5,239 nt of DNA from Thermodesulfobacterium sp. (GTDB taxonomy: Bacteria > Desulfobacterota > Thermodesulfobacteria > Thermodesulfobacteriales > Thermodesulfobacteriaceae), in NCBI GenBank assembly GCA_021163085.1, contig JAGGXL010000193.1, forward strand, positions 1-5,239. The letters run 5' to 3'. Positions within the stretch are counted from its first letter, which is position 1. Every line of letters starts with the position of its first letter. A model generated the notes under the pieces. The model was given only the letters and a program-made list of their open reading frames with translations. It was not told where the DNA came from and did no database searches. The position numbers were made by a program, and so were the translations under genes. Below are positions 1-5,151 of this stretch, one piece after another.

Positions 1-514
1 CAAGCACGCGTGCAAGTAATGGACGCGCACCGCCACAACCACCTACAGTTACTGTCCATCCCTTAGGTTTACCAATAAATCCCAAATCTTTTATACAGGT
101 TTCTGCACAATCATTTACACATCCAGAAACCCCTATTTTAAATTTAGTAGGTAAAGTCTTTCCGTGATATCGTTTATCAAGCTCGGCTCCCAAGTTTAAT
201 GAATCTTGCTGTCCTAAACGGCAAAAGGTGATACCAGGACATACTTTAACACTACGAACACATAATCCTTTAGCAGCCCCTGGAACTACTCCCAAATTTT
301 CCCAAACCTCATCAAGCTCTTCTTCTTTAAAACCTATTAAAGCAATTCTATTAGCACTGGTAATTTTTATAGCTTTAACTTCGTATTTTTTAGCTACTTC
401 CAAAAGTTTTTGCAAAAAATCAACCGTTAATAATCCAAGAGGCACATGAGGGACAATGGCATAGGTTTTCTTATCTCTCTGCAAAACTACGCCTTTTTCT
501 CTGTCTTTTAACAT
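1..514 (-). CDS. Small siroheme-[4Fe-4S] sulfite/nitrite reductase-like protein, partial (C-terminus off the left edge)
   Basis: The reverse strand reads open from an ATG at 514-512 to the window edge, giving 171 codons and no stop. Residues about 10-75 look like the ferredoxin-like half domain of the sulfite/nitrite reductase family (ANRIALIGFKEEEL followed by an L-G turn). After this come the cluster ligands in the family arrangement CX5C (Cys92, Cys98, in CPGITFC) and CX3C (Cys132, Cys136, in SGCVNDC), which hold a [4Fe-4S] cluster bridged to siroheme. Extra cysteines follow at 140 and 160. Full-size assimilatory enzymes have two such halves. A single half with this N-terminus resembles the small (roughly 200-230 residue) cytoplasmic assimilatory-type sulfite reductases of anaerobes, so perhaps 40-60 residues are missing. 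It probably reduces sulfite or nitrite, but the substrate cannot be read from sequence. It is divergent from the HAD gene. By eye its GC content is higher than that of its right-hand neighbours. Confidence 0.88.
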   Translation of the reverse strand, partial: MLKDREKGVVLQRDKKTYAIVPHVPLGLLTVDFLQKLLEVAKKYEVKAIKITSANRIALIGFKEEELDEVWENLGVVPGAAKGLCVRSVKVCPGITFCRLGQQDSLNLGAELDKRYHGKTLPTKFKIGVSGCVNDCAETCIKDLGFIGKPKGWTVTVGGCGGARPLLARVL

Positions 515-520
515 TTATAA

Positions 521-525
521 CCCCC
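521..525 (-). promoter_or_regulatory. Ribosome binding site of the siroheme protein gene
   Basis: On the reverse strand GGGGG lies six bases before the ATG (GGGGGTTATAAATG). It can pair with the CCUCC anti-Shine-Dalgarno using a G-U wobble and supports the start at 514. It is the only convincing Shine-Dalgarno in the window. Confidence 0.6.
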
Positions 526-636
526 AATTATTTATTTTATTAACTCAAAAGCTTAACATGATAAATCCATTTTTTCCATTGCTAATTTTAGATTTAAAAC
601 TTTAAATTTAAAAATAAGTAGTTAAATTTTATTTTT

Positions 637-1290
637 ATGTTAAGCAAAACCAAAATAAAAGTATTTTCTTTTGATATGGATGGAACTCTTGTTCCAACTG
701 ATTTTGTTGATGCTGTTTGGCTTGAAGGTATCCCTTCTTTATATGCTAAAAAACACAAAATTAGCTTTGAAAAAGCTTATGAAATAGTAACCAGAGCTTA
801 TAATGAAGTAGGAGAACACAGAATAGAATGGTATTATCTTGATTACTGGCTAAAAAGATTTGATCTCAAAATAACAAAAAAAGAATTATTTAATATGTAT
901 AAAGATAAAATAAAAATTTATAAGGATGCTGAAGATGTAATAAAATCATTAAGCAATCGTTATAAATTAATAGTTTCCTCCAATGCAGAAAAAGATTTTA
1001 TCTGGTTTCAATTAAAACCTCTTTTACCCTATTTTCACCATGTTTTTTCTGCAACCTCAGATTTCAAAGAAGTTAAAAAATCCCGGGAATTCTATGGAAA
1101 GGTTTGTGAACTGCTTAAGGTATCCCCAGAGGAAACTGTTCATATAGGAGATCATCCTGTGTTTGACTACTTAAATCCCCGTAAAATCGGCATAAATGCA
1201 TTTTTATTAAAAAGAAACGAATATAAAATTGGATTGAAGGTAAAATCACTTAAAAATCTAAAAGAAATTTTAGATCTGCTAAATTTTTAA
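637..1290 (+). CDS. HAD-superfamily hydrolase (phosphatase-like)
   Basis: A 217-residue cytoplasmic protein with all four haloacid dehalogenase motifs. Motif I is FDMDGTL, with nucleophile Asp13 and acid/base Asp15. Motif II is LIVSSN around Ser114/Ser115. Motif III is a lysine at 147 or 148. Motif IV is IGDHPVFD, with acidic residues Asp172 and Asp177. A helical cap fits between residues about 20 and 95, as in C1-cap enzymes. The length is normal for the family. Most members are Mg-dependent phosphatases acting on small phosphorylated metabolites; the substrate cannot be told here. The ATG is preceded by about 35 bases of nearly pure A/T without a Shine-Dalgarno. A weak TTTAAA (601-606), 16-bp spacer, TAAATT (623-628) arrangement sits where a promoter would give a very short leader, but in such AT-rich DNA this is poor evidence. 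Its stop lies 51 bases before cas6, and that gap contains a promoter, so co-transcription is not required. Confidence 0.9.
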   Translation: MLSKTKIKVFSFDMDGTLVPTDFVDAVWLEGIPSLYAKKHKISFEKAYEIVTRAYNEVGEHRIEWYYLDYWLKRFDLKITKKELFNMYKDKIKIYKDAEDVIKSLSNRYKLIVSSNAEKDFIWFQLKPLLPYFHHVFSATSDFKEVKKSREFYGKVCELLKVSPEETVHIGDHPVFDYLNPRKIGINAFLLKRNEYKIGLKVKSLKNLKEILDLLNF

Positions 1291-1305
1291 TCTTTTTCTT
1301 GAAAC

Positions 1306-1333
1306 TTGACACTTTTTCTCCTACTCTTAGAAT
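1306..1333 (+). promoter_or_regulatory. Candidate cas6 promoter, apparently leaderless
   Basis: A perfect -35 TTGACA (1306-1311) is followed by a 16-bp spacer and TAGAAT (1328-1333), one mismatch from the -10 consensus. Only eight bases separate the -10 from the cas6 ATG at 1342, so the predicted start of transcription falls at or within a base or two of the A of the start codon. No Shine-Dalgarno precedes the gene. Confidence 0.6.
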
Positions 1334-1341
1334 AAAATTTA

Positions 1342-2079
1342 ATGAGATTAGCAATTACTTTTGCTTCTAAAAACGAAGTTATTTTACCTATCCATTATAA
1401 TGAACTTTTGCAAGGATTAATTTACCATCTTTTAGATAAAGCTCTTGCTGAAAAACTTCATAACGAGGGTTTTGTTTACAGAAAAAGAAAATTTAAACTC
1501 TTTACTTTTTCTCGAATTTTTGGAAAGTTTAAGAAAGAAGGAAATAAATTTAAAATTTCTTCACCATTTAAATTATTTATTTCTTCTCCTTATACAGAGA
1601 TGCTTCAAAGTTTTACTTCTAATCTTATTAAAAAACCAGAGATAAGACTTGATCAAAATAAAATCTGGATTGAATCCATAGAAGTTCTCCCAACTCCGGA
1701 GATAAAAAAAGAAATTTTTATACGGATGCTTTCTCCTCTTACAATTTATAGCACTCTCTATAGTTCCGATGGTAAAAAGAAAACTTATTATTATAACCCA
1801 AGTGAAAAAGAATTTCCAATGCTTATTAAAGAAAATATTATTAAAAAGTATAAAGCTTTCTATAAAAAAATGCCTTCTTCAGAGGAATTTTTTATAGAAC
1901 CTAATAAGTTAGATAACAGAAATGAGAAAATAGTTATTTACAAAGGTTTTGTGATAAAGGGATGGATGGGAAATTTTAAGCTAAGAGGAGAGCCAGAGCT
2001 TTTAAAACTCGCTTATAATGCAGGACTTGGTGCTAAAAATTCCCAAGGTTTCGGAATGTTTGAGATTATACATAAATAA
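1342..2079 (+). CDS. cas6: CRISPR-associated endoribonuclease Cas6
   Basis: A 245-residue protein with the expected Cas6 length and signatures. The N-terminus (MRLAITF, then PIHYNELLQGLIYHLL) fits the first ferredoxin-like/RAMP domain. Tyr28, His40 (in EKLHNEG) and Lys50/Lys52 lie where Cas6 enzymes place their general acid-base residues. The C-terminus holds the glycine-rich loop (GLGAKNSQGFGMFEII, about 228-243) that marks the second RAMP domain. Cas6 binds the repeat of the CRISPR precursor transcript and cuts at the 3' side of the repeat, leaving an 8-nt repeat-derived 5' handle on each crRNA, without needing metal. Both flanking genes are non-cas, so this is an orphan copy within the window. 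It could serve type I or III arrays elsewhere in the genome or be a leftover of a lost locus. The preserved catalytic residues and glycine loop argue that the protein is still functional. It starts nearly at its own predicted transcription start. Confidence 0.93.
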   Translation: MRLAITFASKNEVILPIHYNELLQGLIYHLLDKALAEKLHNEGFVYRKRKFKLFTFSRIFGKFKKEGNKFKISSPFKLFISSPYTEMLQSFTSNLIKKPEIRLDQNKIWIESIEVLPTPEIKKEIFIRMLSPLTIYSTLYSSDGKKKTYYYNPSEKEFPMLIKENIIKKYKAFYKKMPSSEEFFIEPNKLDNRNEKIVIYKGFVIKGWMGNFKLRGEPELLKLAYNAGLGAKNSQGFGMFEIIHK

Positions 2080-2097
2080 AGTAGCTTTTTTGTGTTT

Positions 2098-2126
2098 GAC
2101 TTTATTTCTAAAAATTTTTTAAAGTC
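2098..2126. repeat. 7-bp inverted repeat just after cas6
   Basis: GACTTTA (2098-2104) and TAAAGTC (2120-2126) are perfect inverted copies around a 15-base A/T spacer. The site starts 18 bases after the cas6 stop, so it might be a weak 3'-end hairpin. No T-run follows it, and short A/T-rich repeats arise often by chance. Confidence 0.35.
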
Positions 2127-2180
2127 TGGCTAAACTGTAAAAATATTTAAAAATACTTTCTCTCAAGTTCATAAAAAAAC

Positions 2181-2213
2181 TATTTTCAATTTCTTATAGG
2201 TGGGTTGAAAATA
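2181..2213. repeat. Solitary CRISPR-repeat-like palindromic element
   Basis: The 33-base element has perfect 9-base inverted ends, TATTTTCAA (2181-2189) and TTGAAAATA (2205-2213), around a 15-base core. From memory, its block TTTCAATTTCTTATAGGT (2184-2201) differs at one base from the corresponding part of a 30-base CRISPR repeat family of thermophilic bacteria (TTTCAATTCCTTATAGGT). Over the full 30 bases (2183-2212) I count 24 matches to that remembered sequence. Read on the minus strand it ends in ATTGAAAA, resembling the ATTGAAA(C/G) 3' handle typical of Cas6-cut repeats. It lies about 100 bases downstream of cas6. I see no neighbouring copies, so it is not a recognisable array. It may be the relic of a lost array or a Cas6 target site. 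A chance palindrome or a mobile-element end remains possible. Confidence 0.5.
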
Positions 2214-2222
2214 CCCATTTTT
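2199..2222 (+). terminator. Weak hairpin with T-tract, possible terminator of cas6
   Basis: TGGGT (2201-2205) pairs with ACCCA (2213-2217) around a 7-base loop, extendable by two G-T pairs, and runs into TTTTT (2218-2222). The stem is short for a factor-independent terminator. It shares bases with the longer CRISPR-like inverted repeat, so the two structures are mutually exclusive in RNA. Confidence 0.3.
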
Positions 2223-2318
2223 GCCTAACCAATTTTTAGGGAATTCAGTATTTTTTATTTACGATTGAAGCAAAACTTATCAAAGAAGTAATGAGTTTCT
2301 TATTGTTTATTGGAATAG

Positions 2319-2324
2319 TATAAT
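2319..2324 (+). promoter_or_regulatory. Isolated TATAAT, possible -10 element
   Basis: A perfect TATAAT, but the best upstream -35 at 16-17 bp spacing is only TTTCTT-like and there is no TG extension. If used, transcription would begin near 2331, about 100 bases before the ATPase start. A chance match is quite possible in this A/T-rich stretch. Confidence 0.25.
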
Positions 2325-2394
2325 TTTTTGTTCCGATCAAAATATTTTATAGAAAAATTAATTCGATTCTAAGTTTTTTCAAAGGTAAGTTAAC

Positions 2395-2422
2395 TTGACA
2401 TTTTAGTTTTTTGAAATATCAT
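2395..2422 (+). promoter_or_regulatory. Candidate promoter of the first ATPase, apparently leaderless
   Basis: A perfect TTGACA (2395-2400), a 16-bp spacer and TATCAT (2417-2422, one mismatch from TATAAT) end seven bases before the ATG at 2430. The predicted transcription start falls on or beside the start codon. Box type, spacer length and distance to the ATG nearly repeat the cas6 promoter. Confidence 0.6.
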
Positions 2423-2429
2423 TCAAATT

Positions 2430-3683
2430 ATGAATGAAAATTATTCAAGTTTTAAATGGAAATACAAAAAAAGGGTTCTCAGAGAAATTATAGTTCAAAT
2501 TTTAAAAGATTTTCCTATTGTAGTATTAAGTGGTGCAAGACAAGTGGGTAAAAGCACCTTTCTTCAGGAAGAATTCTCAGAGTTTAAATATCTTTCTATG
2601 GACGATTTTTCAGTTTTTGAGCAAGCCAAGGTTGATGCTATCTCTCTTTGGAAGGATGTTGATAAAATAATAGTTGATGAAGCTCAGAAAGTGCCAGAAA
2701 TTTTTTCAGCAGTAAAACTTACTGTTGATAGAACACATCGGAAGAAAAAATTTATTCTTTCGGGCTCATCTGATCTTCTTCTTATGAAAAATGTTACTGA
2801 CTCCTTAGCAGGAAGAGCTATTTATCTGGAAATGTATCCTTTAACCATAGGAGAAATTATGGAAAATTTTACAAACTTTGTGAATTTTAAAATTCTTTTT
2901 GAAGAAAATTTTAAACTAAACCAACTAAAACAACCACTATTTATCCCAAAACCAATAGAGTATTACCTAATAAAAGGTTTCATGCCTCCGCTTCTTTATG
3001 TAGAGAGTCTTCAAAGTGCTATTTTGTGGTGGGAGAGCTATATTAAAACTTATCTTGAAAGAGATTTAAGAGATTTTGCCCGGATAGAATCTTTAATGGA
3101 TTTTCGCAAAGTAATGAGTTCTGCTGCTTTTAAATGTGCAAATCTAATAAATCAAACAGAAATTGCCAGAGACACAGGTATAAGCCAACCCACGGTATAC
3201 CGATATTTAAATCTACTCGAAGTAACCAGTATAATAAAAAGGATCTTTCCTTATTTTCCTGCAAGAGCAAAAAGGATAATTAAAACTCCTAAAGTTTTCT
3301 TTATCGATCCAGCTTTAGCAGTATATCTAACTGGTTATAGTGAAGAAAAAGTGCTTCAAAAAGCCAGAGAAAAAGGAGCCTTTTTTGAAAATCTTGTTTT
3401 TCTACATTTAAAAGTAAATTGTGCAATTTCGCTTCCGAAAGCAGAACTTTATTTTTATAGGGATACAACCGGGTTAGAAGTGGACTTTGTAGTAGAAAAA
3501 GGAACCAAAATTGTTGCTTTTGAAGCAAAACTTACGGATTCTCCCTCTTTGAGAGATGTTAAAAATCTTTTAAAGTTTCTTGAAAAGTTTCCTGAGATTT
3601 TAAGAGGTGTAGTAATTCATGCTGGAGAAGAAGTAAAATGGCTTCATACTAAAATTTTAGCCCTCCCTTGGTGGTATTTGTAA
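2430..3683 (+). CDS. AAA_14/DUF4143-family ATPase with a complete nuclease-like C-terminal motif
   Basis: A 417-residue soluble protein. The ATPase domain has Walker A GARQVGKST (35-43), Walker B IIVDEAQ (80-86), a sensor-1 segment FILSGSS (108-114) and an arginine in SLAGR (Arg129). The middle contains a winged-helix segment, TEIARDTGISQPTVYRYL (243-260). The C-terminal DUF4143-type domain has FFENLVF (Glu320), LEVDFV (Asp352) and FEAK (Glu365, Lys367), spaced like the E-D-ExK residues of the PD-(D/E)XK nuclease fold, and ends in the family-like PWWYL. The length is typical. These ATPases are common in archaea and anaerobic bacteria, often in several copies per genome. Their role is not established, and nuclease activity is only suggested by the motif. 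The start at 2430 puts Walker A at the usual distance from the N-terminus. The gene appears to have its own promoter and is followed by a relative 145 bases downstream. Confidence 0.92.
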   Translation: MNENYSSFKWKYKKRVLREIIVQILKDFPIVVLSGARQVGKSTFLQEEFSEFKYLSMDDFSVFEQAKVDAISLWKDVDKIIVDEAQKVPEIFSAVKLTVDRTHRKKKFILSGSSDLLLMKNVTDSLAGRAIYLEMYPLTIGEIMENFTNFVNFKILFEENFKLNQLKQPLFIPKPIEYYLIKGFMPPLLYVESLQSAILWWESYIKTYLERDLRDFARIESLMDFRKVMSSAAFKCANLINQTEIARDTGISQPTVYRYLNLLEVTSIIKRIFPYFPARAKRIIKTPKVFFIDPALAVYLTGYSEEKVLQKAREKGAFFENLVFLHLKVNCAISLPKAELYFYRDTTGLEVDFVVEKGTKIVAFEAKLTDSPSLRDVKNLLKFLEKFPEILRGVVIHAGEEVKWLHTKILALPWWYL

Positions 3684-3715
3684 AAATTAGAAAATAAAAA
3701 ATAAGCTATCAAAAC

Positions 3716-3743
3716 AGTAGCAATTTTTTAAAAAATTGCTACT
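3716..3743. repeat. Perfect 28-bp palindrome between the two ATPase genes
   Basis: The half-site AGTAGCAATTTTTT (3716-3729) is followed with no spacer by its exact reverse complement (3730-3743). A further AGTAG at 3749-3753 can pair with the CTACT of the right arm (3739-3743) around a 5-base loop, giving an alternative, mutually exclusive hairpin. It lies 32 bases after the first ATPase stop and 85 bases before the second start. No T-tract follows, so an ordinary factor-independent terminator is not a good fit. A dimer-binding operator, an RNA 3'-end stabiliser or a very short mobile repeat are options. Confidence 0.75.
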
Positions 3744-3778
3744 ATAAAAGTAGAACAATTTTAGATTTTTGTCAGATC

Positions 3779-3784
3779 TATAAT
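3779..3784 (+). promoter_or_regulatory. TATAAT, possible -10 of the second ATPase
   Basis: A perfect TATAAT, 44 bases before the ATG at 3829, without a good -35 at normal spacing (the TTGTCA at 3769-3774 is too close). If used, the leader would be about 38 bases, extremely A/T-rich and lacking a Shine-Dalgarno. Confidence 0.35.
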
Positions 3785-3828
3785 GGCAAGTCAAATTTTA
3801 TTTAAAAATTTAAAAATTTTAAAAAAAT

Positions 3829-5085
3829 ATGATTAAAGAAAATCTCATAAAGGACTTTTTTGCAAGAGATATAAGATTTGACGGAATAAAAAGAGAACTT
3901 GAGGTAAACCTTTCAGAAAGAAAAATTATTTCCCTTGTTGGTTCCCGAAGAGCTGGTAAAACCTGGTATTTCTATTATCTCTTTCAAAAAGTCCCTTCAC
4001 CCATGTATATTAATTTTGAAGACATCGCCTTTAGAAACTTATCTCCTGAAGAATTTTTTGAAGTAATAAAAATTTTTTCTGAAATAAAATATCCTCCTCA
4101 AAATCTTCTTCTTGATGAAGTCCAAAATTTAAAAGATTGGAGTGTTTTAATTCGTTCTCTTCATGATAGAGAATTTAAAATTTTTATAACTGGGTCTTCT
4201 TCTAAACTCCTGCCAAAAGAAATATCTACTCAATTAAGAGGAAGAACCTTAAGTTATATTCTTCTCCCTTTTTCTTTTAAAGAATTCCTTAAAGCAAAGA
4301 AGAATAACCTCCGCCCAGAAGTATTTGAAGAAAGAGGAGTTTTGCTTAAGTATTTAAAAGAATATCTCACTTATGGAGGATTTCCTGAAGTTATTCTTTC
4401 TCAAAGTAAAGAGAAAATTTTAAAAGAATACTTAGAAGAAATTTTTTACAAAGATTTTGTGGAAAGGCATGAAATAAGAAGTTTAGAGTTTGGTAAGTTT
4501 CTTTTTGAATTTTGTTTCCAAAATTTTTCAAAAGAGATAAGTTTTAAAAAAGTAAAAAATTTTTTTGGTAAAAAAATTTCAGATACTACTCTTTATTCTT
4601 ATGTTGAAAAACTTCAAGATACTCTGGCAATATTTTTTGTTGAGAGATTTGAAAAATCTTTTTATTTAAGAAGAAGTTTTCCCCGAAAAGTTTATGTCGT
4701 AGATATAGGACCTTCAACTATTCTTAGGTTTGAAGAAGACTTTAGCAGAAGAATGGAAAATGTTGTTTTTTTAGAGTTATTAAGACAAACAAATATTAAT
4801 CCTTTGATAGAAATTTATTACTGGAAAGATTCATCCCAATATGAAGTTGACTTTGTGATAAAAGAGGGAATAAAAGTAAAAAAATTAATTCAAGTAACTT
4901 ATGCAAATTCTTTTGAGGAAGTAAAACCTCGAGAAATAAGAGCGCTTCTTAAAGCAAAAGAGGTTTTAAAATGTGAAAATTTAATTGTTATTACCTGGGA
5001 CTATGAAGATGAAAAAGAATGTTCTTGGTTTGGTAAAAAAGGAAAGATTAAATTTATTCCTTTATGGAAATTTCTTTTGGAGTAA
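3829..5085 (+). CDS. Second AAA_14/DUF4143-family ATPase, with altered C-terminal nuclease motif
   Basis: A 418-residue soluble protein with the same architecture as the preceding gene but little sequence identity beyond motifs, so it belongs to another subfamily. Walker A is GSRRAGKT (38-45), Walker B LLLDE (93-97), sensor 1 ITGSSSKLL (120-128), and LRGRT (136-140) carries the arginine. A winged-helix-like segment follows at about 235-262. In the C-terminal domain YEVDFV keeps Glu339 and Asp341, but the ExK position reads QVT (355-357), so the acid and lysine of a PD-(D/E)XK site are missing. A Q-V-T type replacement is, as I recall, common in this subfamily and need not mean decay. The end, IPLWKFLLE, is a normal family C-terminus, and the frame is intact. 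No Shine-Dalgarno precedes the ATG, and no other start restores one. The function is unknown; DNA binding or an accessory/defence-island role is inference from the winged helix and context. Confidence 0.9.
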   Translation: MIKENLIKDFFARDIRFDGIKRELEVNLSERKIISLVGSRRAGKTWYFYYLFQKVPSPMYINFEDIAFRNLSPEEFFEVIKIFSEIKYPPQNLLLDEVQNLKDWSVLIRSLHDREFKIFITGSSSKLLPKEISTQLRGRTLSYILLPFSFKEFLKAKKNNLRPEVFEERGVLLKYLKEYLTYGGFPEVILSQSKEKILKEYLEEIFYKDFVERHEIRSLEFGKFLFEFCFQNFSKEISFKKVKNFFGKKISDTTLYSYVEKLQDTLAIFFVERFEKSFYLRRSFPRKVYVVDIGPSTILRFEEDFSRRMENVVFLELLRQTNINPLIEIYYWKDSSQYEVDFVIKEGIKVKKLIQVTYANSFEEVKPREIRALLKAKEVLKCENLIVITWDYEDEKECSWFGKKGKIKFIPLWKFLLE

Positions 5086-5089
5086 TACA

Positions 5090-5134
5090 TGGCTTTGCAG
5101 CAGAATTTTAGCTCTTTTTTGGTGGTATTTGTAA
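5090..5134 (+). pseudogene. 3'-terminal remnant of a third AAA_14/DUF4143 ATPase
   Basis: Five bases after the second ATPase stop, in another frame, the DNA reads WLCSRILALFWWYL and a TAA stop. The first ATPase ends WLHTKILALPWWYL and TAA at the matching place (3639-3683). By hand I count 35 of 45 matching bases, including an unbroken TTGGTGGTATTTGTAA. The upstream body of this third gene is absent. The remnant suggests that the second ATPase gene, or a deletion, replaced the rest of an earlier relative of the first ATPase. No product is expected. Confidence 0.72.
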
Positions 5135-5151
5135 TTCTTTTATTTGCTGTA

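Larger units (their letters stand above)
2080..2429. other. 350-base intergenic region between cas6 and the first ATPase
   Basis: I see no convincing gene in this A/T-rich gap on either strand. It holds, in order, an inverted repeat (2098-2126), a solitary CRISPR-repeat-like palindromic element (2181-2213) overlapping a short hairpin with a T-tract (2199-2222), an isolated TATAAT (2319-2324) and the promoter of the downstream ATPase (2395-2422). I could not find a second copy of the CRISPR-like element at the spacing of about 60-70 bases expected for an array. Confidence 0.7.

Noticed and set aside
4..13. The 10-bp palindrome GCACGCGTGC at the left edge
   Set aside because: It sits inside the coding frame of the siroheme protein, where its codons are accounted for, and a 10-bp palindrome alone is weak evidence for a site.
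228..449. A 73-codon plus-strand reading frame
   Set aside because: It lies antisense inside the siroheme protein gene, which has clear cysteine motifs on the minus strand; the plus-strand product is low-complexity with no family features.
1445..1645. A 66-codon plus-strand frame inside cas6
   Set aside because: It overlaps the Cas6 frame, which carries the recognisable motifs; the alternative is a Leu-rich shadow without a start signal.
2080..2429. A CRISPR array downstream of cas6
   Set aside because: Only one repeat-like element could be found; positions about 60-70 bases on either side show no matching copy, so an array cannot be claimed.
3301..3528. A 75-codon minus-strand frame opposite the first ATPase
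   Set aside because: It is antisense to the conserved DUF4143-type region and shows no motif or ribosome binding site.
3795..3828. Runs of TTTAAA and AATTTAAAAATTT before the second ATPase as repeats or operators
   Set aside because: They are low-complexity A/T sequence, and self-complementarity is expected there by chance.
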